From Galbula dea (lineage: Eukaryota > Chordata > Aves > Piciformes > Galbulidae): a stretch of 64,000 nucleotides of DNA. The notes beneath the pieces were generated by a model, which saw only the letters and a list, made by a program, of their open reading frames with translations, searched no databases and was not told the DNA's origin. How positions within the stretch are numbered: position 1 is the stretch's first letter; every line of letters starts with the position of its first letter. The DNA is taken from contig VWZX01010067.1 in the NCBI GenBank assembly GCA_013399015.1, positions 63,139-127,138 of the forward strand. The letters run 5' to 3'. Below are positions 36,722-47,780 of this stretch, piece by piece. Both the position numbers and the translations under genes were made by a program.

Positions 36722-38704
36722 GTAAGTAGTTTCCTTTTGCTTTGAAGCTAGAGAAAAGCTAAGAGCTCAGCGTTGCAGGCAGGGTGTTCGGTGGTAATCT
36801 GGGTTCCCAGGTTGTTCTCCTCCTCTTCTGTGTGTTCTTTGACAGCATTCCAGGAGGAATTTTGAGAGGAAGCATTTGGTTAAGAGCAGGAGATCTTTCT
36901 GGGGAGCTCTCAAGCTACAGCAACATACCAATGGCAAAGGAGCAGCTGCCATTAGCAGGAACTGTTAAAGTGTCTCAGGAGAGCAATTTCTGGGGAGATG
37001 AAAAAAACCCAGACCGTAGTGCTGTTGGAAACACGAAGTGCTGGTTCAGGAAACCTCCTGTGAGCTTAGCTTGAAGATTCAGCTCCATCAGGACTAAAGA
37101 AAAACTGCCCAACTGTCACTGTCCATGTGCAGCAGCCCTCCTGCCCCTTAACCCGTGATGAATTCTGCAAGAGGCTGCTTTGTAAGGTGTAAATGAGGAG
37201 CTGAGTTGCCTCAGGTTGCCTTCTCCACCAATTCTGGCCATTCTGGCTGGCTGGGAGTGGCTGTTCTGGAAATAACTCCCTGTTCCCACCTGCTCCTATC
37301 CCAGGTGTGTTCCCACCTGCCCAGGTTGGGTGGTAGAAGGGCAATTGCCTTCCCTGCCTGCCAGCTCTGACCTCAGTGCAGGCAAAGGGAAGGGTCTGCT
37401 GATGGAGAGAACCTGTTCTCCTTTCCCTGAGGTCCTTTGTGGGCTGGCAGGTTTTCCCAGCTGGAAGGAAGCTGCTGGCTTGGCTGTGGAGGAGGATGTT
37501 GGCAGCAGGAGATCAGGAGAGCTGTGCTGGCAGTTGCCTGCTCCAGAGGAGGAGCCTGAGGCTTCAGATCTTCCTCTGCCCTCTCTTCATCCATCTGTTT
37601 TCTCATGTAAAGACCATGTCTGGCCAGGGATGTGCTTTGGACTCAGCTCTGGCACTGAGCTCAGCCAGAGCAATGAGAACCACCCTCACAGTGTGGGCAG
37701 CTCTCCTGGCCTACTGTAAAGCTCAGCCCATGCCCACAGAGCATTTTGGATGAGATGTGCATTGGCAGACCCCAAAACTGTGTTGGGGATTGTTGGAGAT
37801 CTCTCAAGACTCTGAAAAACTGAGCTCCAGCACCTGGGAACATCTCCCAGCTCTGCTGAGTTTCCTAGAGCAGATGAATCCAGATGTTGTCTGGAGCCAG
37901 TATCAGGGCTGGGATGTCCTTTTTCATAGCAAACATCCTCAGCTGCCTGTGTTGTGATCCATAAGCCTCTTCCTGCTCCCTGCTCCCTGGCCCAGGGTGT
38001 CAGCTGTTGTCCTACACTCTGCCCAGATTCCTTAGCTGGTACAAAAAGAGTCCTCACCTGGAGCCTGCTGCCTGGGAGCAGATAAACATCTAAATCCCTG
38101 ATGGCAAGGAGGAAATCCAACCTCGTTCTGCTACATTCTGGATGAGATCTTTAACCACTAAATGATAGCATGGAATGGGTGGAGGGAGGCAGGAAGAAGG
38201 CATGGCAATGATCCCATCTCCTGGGGCAGCACTGGCTTCAAAGGAAAGACACGACTGACACATCTCTAACAGAAGGTGGGAAAGCATCTTCCAGCCAGAA
38301 GCTCCTCTCCAAAGCACCTTGTGGTCTCCCCTAAAATGCTGGCAGCCTTCTGGCAAGTGACAAAGTTCTCAGGAAGGGATGATGTGAAGAACCTGCTGAG
38401 CACCTTAACATCTGGACTGGCTGCTTCTGGGCACCTCCCCCAGCTGGACTGGCTGCTCAGCATCCTTTCTCTAACACTCATCGTTAGAAGAGCCTACGGG
38501 CTCATCACCACCTCCTGGGGTGTAAGATAGGACCCAGTACCCAGAAGCTCAGAGCTTAAAATGCTCCCCATGGAGAAGGTGAAGTTCTGCTGTAAACCCA
38601 GCCCTTGGTGTCCTTTCAAACTTCTTAAGAGAGGAAAAAAGGGTGGAGGAGATACAGGAAGGAGACCAACTCACTGATCACTGGTGGAGGCAGCCTTTCT
38701 AGCA

Positions 38705-38865
38705 AAGCCTGCTTTGACAGGACAAGAGGTGGCTTTAAGCTAAGAGAGGGAGGTTTAGACTGGATAGAAGGAAGAAATGTTTTACCCTGAGGGTGGTGAG
38801 AGCCTGGCCCAGGTTGCCCAGAGAGGTGGGAGATGTCCCAGCCCTGGGACCATTCCAGGTCAGGG
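38705..38865 (+). repeat. CR1 fragment in the GPCR-like gene intron
   Basis: AGGGAGGTTTAGACTGGATA, GAGGGTGGTGAGAGCCTGGC and AGAGGTGGGAGATGTCCCAG; ends before the tail. Confidence 0.85.
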
Positions 38866-39458
38866 TGTCTGGGTTTAGCTGCACTCCTGTGGCCAGCTGT
38901 GTTGACCCCAGCACACAGCAGCCTGGAGCAGGTTGCAAGAACTTTCCACATACAACAACTCACACCAGCCACTTGTTGCTGGAAAAGGAGCAAAGATCTT
39001 TACCAAGCCAAATAATTGGTCTCCCCAAAAGTACACTAATGAAAATAAACATAGAAATGTGTCTCAATAATCATTAAAATAGTAAGTTTTAAGACATTCT
39101 TAATGCACCTTCCCAACAGTAAGGTAGCTTGAAGGACAAGAACAGTCAGTGTTCAACTCTACCTATCACAGCTGGGATCTCCTCCACTTCCAGCAGGTGA
39201 GCTGGGTGAGCTCTCACACTGTGGCTTCTGGTGGGTTTGCTCCAATAGATCTTCATTTCCCTGGTGATCTCTATCAGCACCAATGTTCCAACCACCACTG
39301 CTCAGACATCAATGCCCAGAGGTTAAGCCATCTCCTCCATCCCCAGCAGTGAAGCAAAACCACTTCTTGGTTAGTATAGACCAAAGATGCTGCCCCAGGA
39401 CTAGAGATAAAGAAAGCCCTTTGAGTTTGGCAAGAGCACAGAACATTGGCTTCTGTCC

Positions 39459-39530
39459 TGGTTTGGGTCAGAACAGAAGTAATTCTGTTCAGTGATTTTA
39501 CTTTCCCAGCTAGAGCTCCTCCAGAAAAGA
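39459..39530 (+). repeat. Possible LTR-like retroviral fragment
   Basis: TGTCCTGGTTTGGGTCAGAA and the following AGTAATTCTGTTCAGTGATT resemble from memory the 5' end of avian endogenous-retrovirus LTRs. There is no paired copy, primer site or coding sequence, so at most a solo-LTR remnant. Confidence 0.25.
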
Positions 39531-40269
39531 CAATATCAATTTTCTAATTAATCAGCATGGAAAACTAGGCTAAGATGAATTCTACCACAGTTCAGCTGAA
39601 GTACAGGACTAGTTTCTCCCTACCTCTTCCCAAAAGGATTCCACTAACAAGTTGGCTCAGATACTTACAAGAGAAAAGGTGCATGTGAATCTTGGATGAG
39701 GCAACCTGGTCCAAATCAAGCCACAACAAGCAATGGGAATCCCAACCTTAAAGAAGTTGGCTTGGGACCTCACTCAGGATTGTCATTAATCACTTGGAAT
39801 CACTCAGAATTAGCATTTTCCCATCACCTCCTCAAAGGGAAAAAGAAACCCAGATGAGGACCACAGCAACCACCCAGACCTGCTGGAAAAGCTCTGGTGT
39901 TCCAGCTCCAGGGTGCTGCCATTAGGAATGCAGAGACCTCTGTAGAAGCCATTCTTGGTGGCTGGTTCTGTGGGGCAGTGTTAGCTGACAGTCAGAGGGG
40001 ATGAGGCTGCCCTCTTGCTCCCTCACCCTGCTGAATCTCAGGCCTGCCAGGAGAGAAACTCAACCCCAAAGCACACCATGGCTGCAGAAGGTCACAGGCA
40101 ACCAGAGGTAGCTAAGTTTGGAAGGACCCCAAGCACCCAGAAGCACCAGGAGCAGCAGATGTGCTCCTCCACCAGCTGCCTTCATCCCAAGGCTCATTTC
40201 TGTAACTTCCCACAGGTCTAGACCCTTCCCCTCAAATTGCAGGTCAGATCTCACATAAACATCCAACTG

Positions 40270-40365
40270 GATGCATTAGGAGATTCAACCAATGAAGAAA
40301 CTGGAAACACCAACCCTGATGCATTAGGAGATTGAAGGAATAAACAATACTGGAAACATAAAAGC
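40270..40365. repeat. 48-bp tandem duplication
   Basis: GATGCATTAGGAGATT starts at 40270 and again at 40318; both copies continue to an ACTGGAAACA segment with substitutions. Confidence 0.8.
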
Positions 40366-41489
40366 ACAGCTCTTCCCAGGGGAAAATTAGGATTGGATTT
40401 AATTATAGCTCTGCTGAGCCCAAGGAGAAAAATGCTGCTGGTTGCCAACAGACAACTCACTGGTGGACAGCAAGTTGGGCTTGGGCTTTGTTAAGGATGT
40501 TTAAGAGAAACAAACTTCAGGGCTACATTTAGCAAGAGCACTTAAAATGGCTTTTAGTTAGTTCCCAAAGAAATGGAGGCACCAAAGCAGAAGATTAATG
40601 TTTCCAATGGTGCTGTAGCTGGGGCTTGGGCACCAGTTGGACCAGCTGCCACCCACCTGGCAGCTGGTGTGGCCCTGGGAAGCTCCATCCCTCTGCTCAG
40701 AGCTGAAAGCTGACAAGGATGGGGAGCTCTGGTACCCATGGGGATGCTGTCACCAGCCATGCATGGAAGCAGGAGACCACCTCCCTTCTCAGCAACACTT
40801 AGAACCCACCTTAGGCTTCTGCAGGCAGCAGCTGTGAGCTGGTGAAGCTGTAAAAGTGGGGACTGCTGAGCACATCTCTTCCCTGGTAGCCCAGGACCTG
40901 TCACTTACTGCCACTTCCCACCCTCTTCCCAGGCACCCAGTTGTGATTAGAAGCCATAGACACCATATAGATGGGTATGGGGCAGGAAACCACATGGACA
41001 TTTGCATGGCAGGTCTCAACTGCTGCTTCAGCTGGGACATGCCTTGGATAGAATCCCCTTGAGCTAAGGGCTTCCTTTCTCAGGAGGAGTCATAAATTCC
41101 TCACTCACCCCTGGACACAGCACAGGTTGCAACTTCTCCTTGCTCCGACCCCAGAGAATGGATACTTCAGGATGAAAGCAGCCTTCTTGTGACCTCAGGT
41201 TTTTCCAGTCTTAGTCCAGGGTCATTCCAGGTCCCTGCAGTCTCTCCTGAGTTAGTGACAACAGAATGTTCATGGGTTAGCGTTCAATGAATGAAATCAT
41301 TGCTGCAGTCTGAGGATGTCACACACTCAACAGCTCTGAAGCTGCAGAACCAGCCAACACCATGTTAATGCTGGAGTGTGGAGGACACCAACCTGTGTCT
41401 GCACAAATGCAGGCAGAAAATAATTTCTCTGGGCTCTCTCCCCCTAATTTTTCCATGTAATCACCTTTTCTGTGTGTGTTGTGTTCTAG

Positions 41490-42189
41490 GTATTCCTCCC
41501 TAACGGGCATTTCGATGGAGAGAGACCACATGAAAGATCTCAGAAGATACCTGGTACTTAAATACATCCAATACCTTGTCCTGTCTTCTTCAAATGCTCT
41601 CAGCACCCTTCTGGGCCTGCTGGGCAGTCTGTACACCATAATCATCCTCCAGTCTGCAAAGGTCTCCTCCAAGTCCACTGCAGTTCTCATTTCACACCTG
41701 GCAAAGGCAGATCTCCTGGTTTCCATCAGTCTTATTTCTGAGGTGCTCATCTGGACCTTGGGTGTTGATGTCTCATCTACAGCCTTCACAGCAGCCCTGC
41801 TGCAGAACCTCCTCACTGCCAACACCCACATCAGCTACTTGCTGCTAAGCTGTGTTGCCTCTGAGGCTTACTTGATCACCTTCTTCCCCACAGAGTCTCG
41901 CCGCCTGCGGACAGTGAGGAACGCCAGGCTGACCTCCAGGCTCATCTGGATCCTGGTGACCTGTGAGTGCTTCCTATTCCAGACAGATGACCTTCTGAAG
42001 GCCACCAGCACTTCTGCTCTCACCCCCCACAGTCTTTGTGCTTGGTGGTTTCAGTTCTCCAGAGTGGCTGCAGCTCTCCTCAGATCCCTCAGCTACCTCC
42101 TGGGGGTTCTCCTGAGGATTCTCAATGTTTATATCTACTACAAGATATTTTTTAGCATCTCTAACAGATCTACACTAAAAACAAAGTAA
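41490..42189 (+). CDS. Exon 2 of a divergent class A GPCR truncated after TM5
   Basis: Preceded by a pyrimidine-rich acceptor (TTTTCTG...TTCTAG, AG at 41488-41489), this exon carries residues 14-246 of the predicted protein. TM1 is at about 40-68 (GS at 59-60 where receptors have GN), TM2 at 78-104 (HLAKAD, D88 = D2.50), TM3 at 114-146 (EAY at 139-141 replaces DRY), TM4 at 160-178 (W167 = W4.50) and TM5 at 206-236 (R223 in place of P5.50, Y231 = Y5.58). C197 fits the ECL2 cysteine, but its TM3 partner position is Ala. A TAA follows the ICL3 start, so TM6-TM7 are missing, against about 330 residues for the family. From memory, TM1-TM3 align without gaps to GPR82 (STxxxxSHLxxAxLLV in TM2). It is a divergent P2Y-like/GPR82-like receptor, either decaying or repurposed. 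Confidence 0.7.
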
Positions 42190-42601
42190 CTTCTAACCCC
42201 AGGGGATGGAGAGCTGGGACACCACACAGGAGACACTTCAACACCATTTCAAACCAGTGGTTTGAGAAGAACTTCAATAACCATGACCAAGGCTCATGGG
42301 CTGGCAAACCTCTAAGTGTCAGTTGTCCTCTGCTGCCTTGGTTATTGTGAGGAGCTTGGGGTTGAGGAGTTCCTTGGCTCTGAAACACAAGGAAGGTGGG
42401 CTGTGGGTACTCTTGTGGAGAGCCTCAGAGCTCCACAGGCTTGCTTAGATCCTTGTTGACTGCACAGGTGAATCAAATGACATTTCATGAAGAGCTGGAA
42501 TGATGAAAGCAACCCAAGTGGGTGATTTTCTACTACGAGGTTGCTCAGAAGCTTTACTCAGGGATTCCTTGAGCCAAGAGCTGGACTTTTGTACACTAAA
42601 G

Positions 42602-42870
42602 ACATAGACTCATGGAGCTGGTCTGGTTGGAGGAGACCTTTCAGATCCAACCATTACCCAGCACTGCCAGGTCATCACTAACCCATGGCCCTCAGCACCA
42701 CATCTCTGTGGCTTTGAAATCCCTCCAGGGATGGTGACTCCACCACTGCCCTGGGCAGCCTGGGCCAAGGCTTAACCACTCTTTCAGGGAAGAAACTGTT
42801 CCTGTACCCTCTGATGGGCTCCCCCCACCATGCTTCCAGACCTTCAAGCTACCTTGTCAGTCTGAACACA
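42602..42870 (-). repeat. CR1 in the 3' UTR of the GPCR-like gene
   Basis: CATAGACTCATGGAGCTGGT, TTACCCAGCACTGCCAGGTC and GGGCAGCCTGGGCCAAGGCT. Confidence 0.85.
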
Positions 42871-43446
42871 GCAACAAGCCTCTGCTCACTGGAGAAGAAG
42901 GATGATGTGGGACACGACCCCCAGTTTCAGCTCTAACCTTCCCTCCTACAGCCTGCAGGAGATCCTCACACTCACAGTGGTACCAGTCAATGCCTGATGT
43001 GTCCTGCAGGTAGCAGATACTTAGCACTTAGAGCTGAAAAGTGGAGCTGTGGTCACTTTCCCTGCTGCCCTGCAGTCCAAGGTGACCAGAGGCACAGAAG
43101 CTACCAACTGAAGGTCAAACTTCATCAACCCAAGGCAAAGAGCAAGCGTGGAAGAGCTTCCTGTTCTTGGCTCTGCTCACCAGCCACCTTCTGAATTTCA
43201 CAATCACACTCTCTGTAGCTGGTCTCAGAAGTGGTCATTTCCTCCTTCACCAAGATGAACTTGAACAGAAGGCAACACCCAGAAAAGGGGCAGTGAAACT
43301 GGGAGTACCCATCCTGCTGCCAGCACGTGTGGTCCTGTTCTGCTCCACAACTGTCCACAGACCAAATCCAACCAAACAGCTCTTTTACATGTTCTAAGTG
43401 AGCACCATTTTAGTGAAGGGCAAATATCCCACCCCAAGGAGCCCAC

Positions 43447-43580
43447 ATAGAATGTCCTGAGTTGGAAGGGACCCACCAGGATCATCTCGTCCAACTCCTG
43501 TCTCTGTACAGGACAACCCCAACCATCTCACCATGTGCCTCAGGGCCTTGGCCAAATGCTTCTGGAACTCTGTCAGGAGT
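43447..43580 (-). repeat. CR1 3'-end fragment
   Basis: ATAGAATGTCCTGAGTTGGA, CATCTCGTCCAACTCCTGTC and AAATGCTTCTGGAACTCTGT; same subfamily as 58653-59030. Confidence 0.85.
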
Positions 43581-43803
43581 TTCTTGCCTGAAAGGAAACA
43601 CTGCTAAGTGCTGGGCATCCATCAAAAGCAGAAATGTAGCCAAGTCACTTCAAAAGCCCTTTGGATGCATGTTGCCTACCAAAGGTGTCTCCTCCTGCAA
43701 GAAGGATGTCTCAAGAACTGGATGTGCTCTGATGCACTCTTCTTCTGGAAGCTTGAAGTGCTGCTTCCAGGAGTAGTGAAATGCTCCTTGAAGTGCTGTA
43801 ATT

Positions 43804-43809
43804 AATAAA
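43804..43809 (+). terminator. Candidate polyadenylation signal AATAAA of the GPCR-like gene
   Basis: This is a canonical AATAAA 1.6 kb after the stop codon, followed some 40 nt later by a T/G-rich stretch (TGTGTCTCTTTC at 43850-43861). The 3' UTR so defined would include two antisense CR1 copies (42602-42870 and 43447-43580). Confidence 0.35.
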
Positions 43810-44027
43810 CCTTTGTATTCTTAAAGCCTGGGGATGACCTCTGACCAATGTGTCTCTTTCCTGAGGATCTGCTGTGCTTTTGGCTCCTCCTGCAGAAGCC
43901 CATGTAGGTGGCTCAGTGTTCCTCAGAGCACCAGAGCTGTGGGCACATAGAGAAGTTGACATCTTGGAATTCATGTGGCTCCTGATTTTTTTCCTGCCTG
44001 ATTTTCTGCTGCCACCTGCTCTAGGTG

Positions 44028-44105
44028 ACCCTGCTTTAGTAGAGGGGGTTGGGTTGGTTCATCTCCAGAGGTCCCTTCCAACCCCCTCCATGCTGGGATT
44101 TGGGG
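44028..44105 (+). repeat. CR1 3'-end fragment
   Basis: GGGGGTTGGGTTGGTTCATC and CAGAGGTCCCTTCCAACCCC, then CTCCATGCTGGGATTTGGGG. Confidence 0.7.
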
Positions 44106-45416
44106 AGTATCCTGACAGTGCCTCTGCCCTCAGAGCAAACCTTTCCTTAAGGAGTTAGTGAGGGAAGCACTGAGAGTGACCTGGCTTAAGCAGCACACAC
44201 GTAAGAAGGCAACAAAACACTGCAGGTGTCAGTATCAGGGAATATCAGGATCCCAGGTACCCTGGAGGAGCAGGACCAAGCTCCTTGTCTATGAGCAGAT
44301 GCCCCAGGGGACATGGGGACACTGAGTTTCTAGCAGCTGTGGAGCAATGCTGCTGCTTTCTGAGCAGGGGAGACCATGCTGCCTGCCTGCTTCACCTGCC
44401 CAAACACCCAGCCCCTTAGATCAGCCATGGAGCTCTGGTTGCTTCTTCTCCACCTTGATGGATTAGCCAGACAAATCCCAGGGAGGGTGAAGAAGAGCCT
44501 GGTGGGGACTTCCTCATCTGCCTTGAGATCAGAGACCTGATTTGTCTCTGATTTCAGGGACTGCAGATGAGGTCTTGAATGGAGCTTAAGGCTTCCCCCA
44601 TCTGACAGGGCTTGAGGAGCAGAGGTTCCCAAGTTGCATGATAAGCTCACCAAAGAGAAGAGGTAAAGAAAATGTTGGGCATTGGATTCACTTGGCTGAG
44701 ATCTCCAGAGAAGATGATTACCTTACCACAGGCAAAGCTGGCAAGAGTTTTACTGGTGAACATTTAGCCCACATTTAACTCCTGAGGTGGCAAAGGAGGA
44801 GACAGAAAAAAAGCCCAAGTGAGAGAGAGACACAGCTGCATGCCTGTATCTCCTGTCCTAAATCTAACCAGCAAAAAACAAGTTGAGATTTTTTCCTGTT
44901 GCTCACCTACCAGCATGCCCCCAGCATCTCCATTTCTGGTCACCTTCTCAACCATAAAGGAAACAAACCTCACAGGGGATGATACAACTGATAAATAGAA
45001 ACTTCTTCCCTTGTCAGCAGAAAGCCACCAGGGAGCTTGAAGATCCAAGGTCTGCTCATGGTTTTAGCTCATGGGGGCTGTGGAGGAGAAACCTTCCTCC
45101 TGTCACCCAGGGCTGAAGAGCTGCTTGGGTGGAGGAGCCATGGGTTGGAGTAAAATCAAAGGTACAACCTTTGTGGACACAACATCTCACCCTTCTGCAT
45201 GACCTGCTGCCAGCATCTCTCTGGAGAGCAGCAGGTGGTTTGAGCCCAGCTCAAAGGCTAGCTTTGGTGCAAGATCTCTTTTTCATCCTCTGCCAAGCAG
45301 CATCAAATGAGATAGAAAATAGAGATGAATCCCAGGGGGCAGGGCTGGGAGATCCTGCTGAGCCTTCCCTTAGATGCTCCTTGGACACCCTGAAGCTTTG
45401 TGGCCCAGTTAGGTTC

Positions 45417-45595
45417 ACAGAACCCCAGGATCCAGCATGGTTGGGGTTGGAAGGGACCTCTGGGGATCACCCAGTCCAACCCCCCTGCTCCAGCAGGGGC
45501 ACCCACAGCAGCTTGCCCAGGGTGACCTCCAGCTGCCTTGGGAATCTCTCCACACAAGGAGACTCCACAACCTCTCTGGGCAGCTTGGGCACCAA
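45417..45595 (-). repeat. CR1, 'ccagcaggggcaccc' subfamily
   Basis: CACAGAACCCCAGGATCCAG, the subfamily signature, and AAGGAGACTCCACAACCTCT. Confidence 0.9.
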
Positions 45596-45707
45596 GGAGA
45601 CCCTGTGCTTTTGATTTTTGCCCTCTCACCACATAGCAGCTGCTCCAAGCAGCTGATTTCTGGCCATTCAGCCCCACAGGTCACTGCACTGATCTAGGAT
45701 GTGTTTT

Positions 45708-45808
45708 AAGTGTCCAGGATAAAGTGCCCCTGTCCATGGCAAGGGGGTTGGAACTAGATGATCTTTAAGGTCCCTTCCAACCCAAACCATTCCATGATTC
45801 TATGAGTC
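45708..45808 (+). repeat. CR1 3' end
   Basis: AAGGGGGTTGGAACTAGATG, TTTAAGGTCCCTTCCAACCC and the tail CCATGATTCTATGAGTC. Tail-out relative to the copy at 45417-45595. Confidence 0.9.
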
Positions 45809-46284
45809 TAAACTTTGCCTCTTGGAAGAAAATTGGTTTTAAGTGTGTGCCAGTCAGGAATGACATCACTAGAGTAGCACTTGATGAGCAGAGAGCTGAA
45901 ATCAAAGATATATCTCAGAAGAGAGATGTGACAGTGCACAGAGAGGGAAACTTCCAGATGATGGGAATGAGCAGAATAGTTAGGGTACAGATAAGGATAA
46001 GCAGCCTGTTGGCCTCACTTAATAATGAGGACAAGAGCTGAACCTTTCTCTTGCCTTTGCTGGGAAGCTGCTTTCAACCAAAGTCTGATAATAATCCAGG
46101 AAGCCATTTCTGAGAAGGAACCAGTCAGACAGGAAGGTATTTTCTGTAACAAGGTCATCTTTCAGAGATCTGCTTTTTAAACACTGGTAATCCAAACAAA
46201 GAACTCGAGTTTGGAACTCAGACAACCCACAGACTGGACTGAAGAGAAGAGTTTGCTCCCTGCAATAAGTTTGGTTGCTAGAAG

Positions 46285-46662
46285 ACAGCTTAGAGAAGAG
46301 AAGGCTCCAAGGAGACCTTCCTGCAGCCTTTGAGGACTTAAAGGAGCCTAGAAGAAAGCTGGGGAGAGACTTTTTAGCAGAACCTGTTGGGACAGGACAA
46401 GGGTTGATGGTTTGAAACTAAAAGAGGAGATTTAGACTAGAGAGAAGGAAGCAATGTTCTCCACTGAGGGTGGTGAGAGCTTGGCCCAGGCTGCCCAGAG
46501 AGGTGGGAGATGTCCCATCCCTGGAACCATCCCAGTTCAGGTTGTCTGGGGCTGGGAGCAACCTTCTCTAGTTGCAGATGTCCCTGCTGAGTGCAGGGGG
46601 GTTGGACTAGATGACCTTAGAAGATCTCTCTCAATCCAAATCATTCCCCAATTCCATGGAAT
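46285..46662 (+). repeat. CR1
   Basis: GAGAAGAGAAGGCTCCAAGG, AGAGACTTTTTAGCAGAACC, AGAGGTGGGAGATGTCCCAT and a tail decayed to CCCCAATTCCATGGAAT. Confidence 0.9.
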
Positions 46663-47595
46663 TGTCTTGGAAAATGTTGCTAATTTGACACGGGTTCCTC
46701 AGAGCTCTGGAGAACAAGGACTGCTTTCTTTGGCTCACAGAAACGTCTCCAAAGTGCAGGTAAAAAAAGGCTTGGGGAGTGTTTTAGAAGGAAAGCAAGT
46801 GCAGAAGATACTTGACCAGTGTGGCTCTGGATCAGCCTGGCAGCAGCCAGAGAGGCAGCCAGAGCCTTTGCAAGGTACCGAAGGACACCCCAAGCCCTGA
46901 CGTGCCCTACCTCGGGCTTTCTGGCTTCGCAAGCGTGTTCCGTGGTGCTGCATCGCTCCTGAGCTCGCTTCTGGCCCTTGGAAGGACCCTTCCCGTTTGC
47001 ACATCGTGCCCTCTGCTGGAAAAGCCACGGTGGAGGCCAGTCAGAAAGAAACCCTCCTGGGGTGCTCTCTGCCACAGCACGGTGCTGGGAGGTGGCTGCA
47101 AGTCCTGGCTGGCTCCAGCCCTGGTCCCATCCTGGCACCTTTCAGCTGCCACCCACGGGTGAAGACAGGTGACCACCACCCCCTGACACAGAGCTGGTGT
47201 CAGGAGCTCTCCCTTGCATGCTGCAACTAAACGGGAGCAGGTTTAACAGCAGGTCCAGACCCAGCTCTGCCCAAACAAGCTTTGCCCCCTCTAGCACCTG
47301 CATTATCCGGGGCAGAGAGGCTGTGACCCAGCTCAGCCATGCTGAAGGTCCTGCTGCTGGAAGATGAGAAGTTTGGCCACCACGAGACCCAGCAGCTTGG
47401 CATCACCCAGGCTTCTATCCCCAGCCACATGACATCCAAATTGTCTTTTCCTCCCAGACAGAAAGCTTTCTAAGCCAGGATTTGTTTTCCTTGCCCACCT
47501 ATTTGGCTGAGAGGAATGAGGTGGAATCAAGACTTAATTCAGAGCTTTGGGACAATTCCCAACGATGAGGAAACTCTCTACTTACTCCTGTCATC

Positions 47596-47780
47596 TGGCC
47601 CAGGCTGCCCAGAGAGGTGGGAGATGTCCCATCCCTGCAACCATTCCAGGTCAGGTTGGACCATGGAGCTCTGAGCAACCTGATCCAGCTGCAGATGTCC
47701 CTGCTGAGTACAGGGGGGTTGGACTAGATGACTTTGCAAGGTCCCATCCCTCCCAAACCATCCTGTGAGTCTATGAAACT
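47596..47780 (+). repeat. CR1
   Basis: GCCCAGGCTGCCCAGAGAGG, GGGGGGTTGGACTAGATGAC and the tail CCTGTGAGTCTATGAAAC. Confidence 0.9.

Larger units (their letters stand above)
36722..41489 (+). other. Intron of the five-helix GPCR-like gene
   Basis: GTAAGT opens this 4768-nt interval and TTCTAG closes it. It holds one plus-strand CR1 (38705-38865), an LTR-like stretch near 39459 and a 48-bp tandem duplication at 40270-40365. The phase is 2 at both ends. I found no further convincing exon in it. Confidence 0.5.
42190..43803 (+). other. Probable 3' UTR of the GPCR-like gene
   Basis: This lies between the stop codon and the first AATAAA. No continuation of TM6 or TM7 is visible in any plus-strand frame. 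Two CR1 fragments on the minus strand occupy part of it. A weak GTAACT donor-like site overlaps the stop codon (about 42186), but no downstream exon with hydrophobic helices was found. Confidence 0.35.

Noticed and set aside
42186..42192. GTAACT donor-like site overlapping the GPCR-like stop codon, which might rescue TM6-TM7 through a third exon
   Set aside because: The site is weak and no downstream plus-strand frame up to the AATAAA at 43804 carries TM6 or TM7 features.
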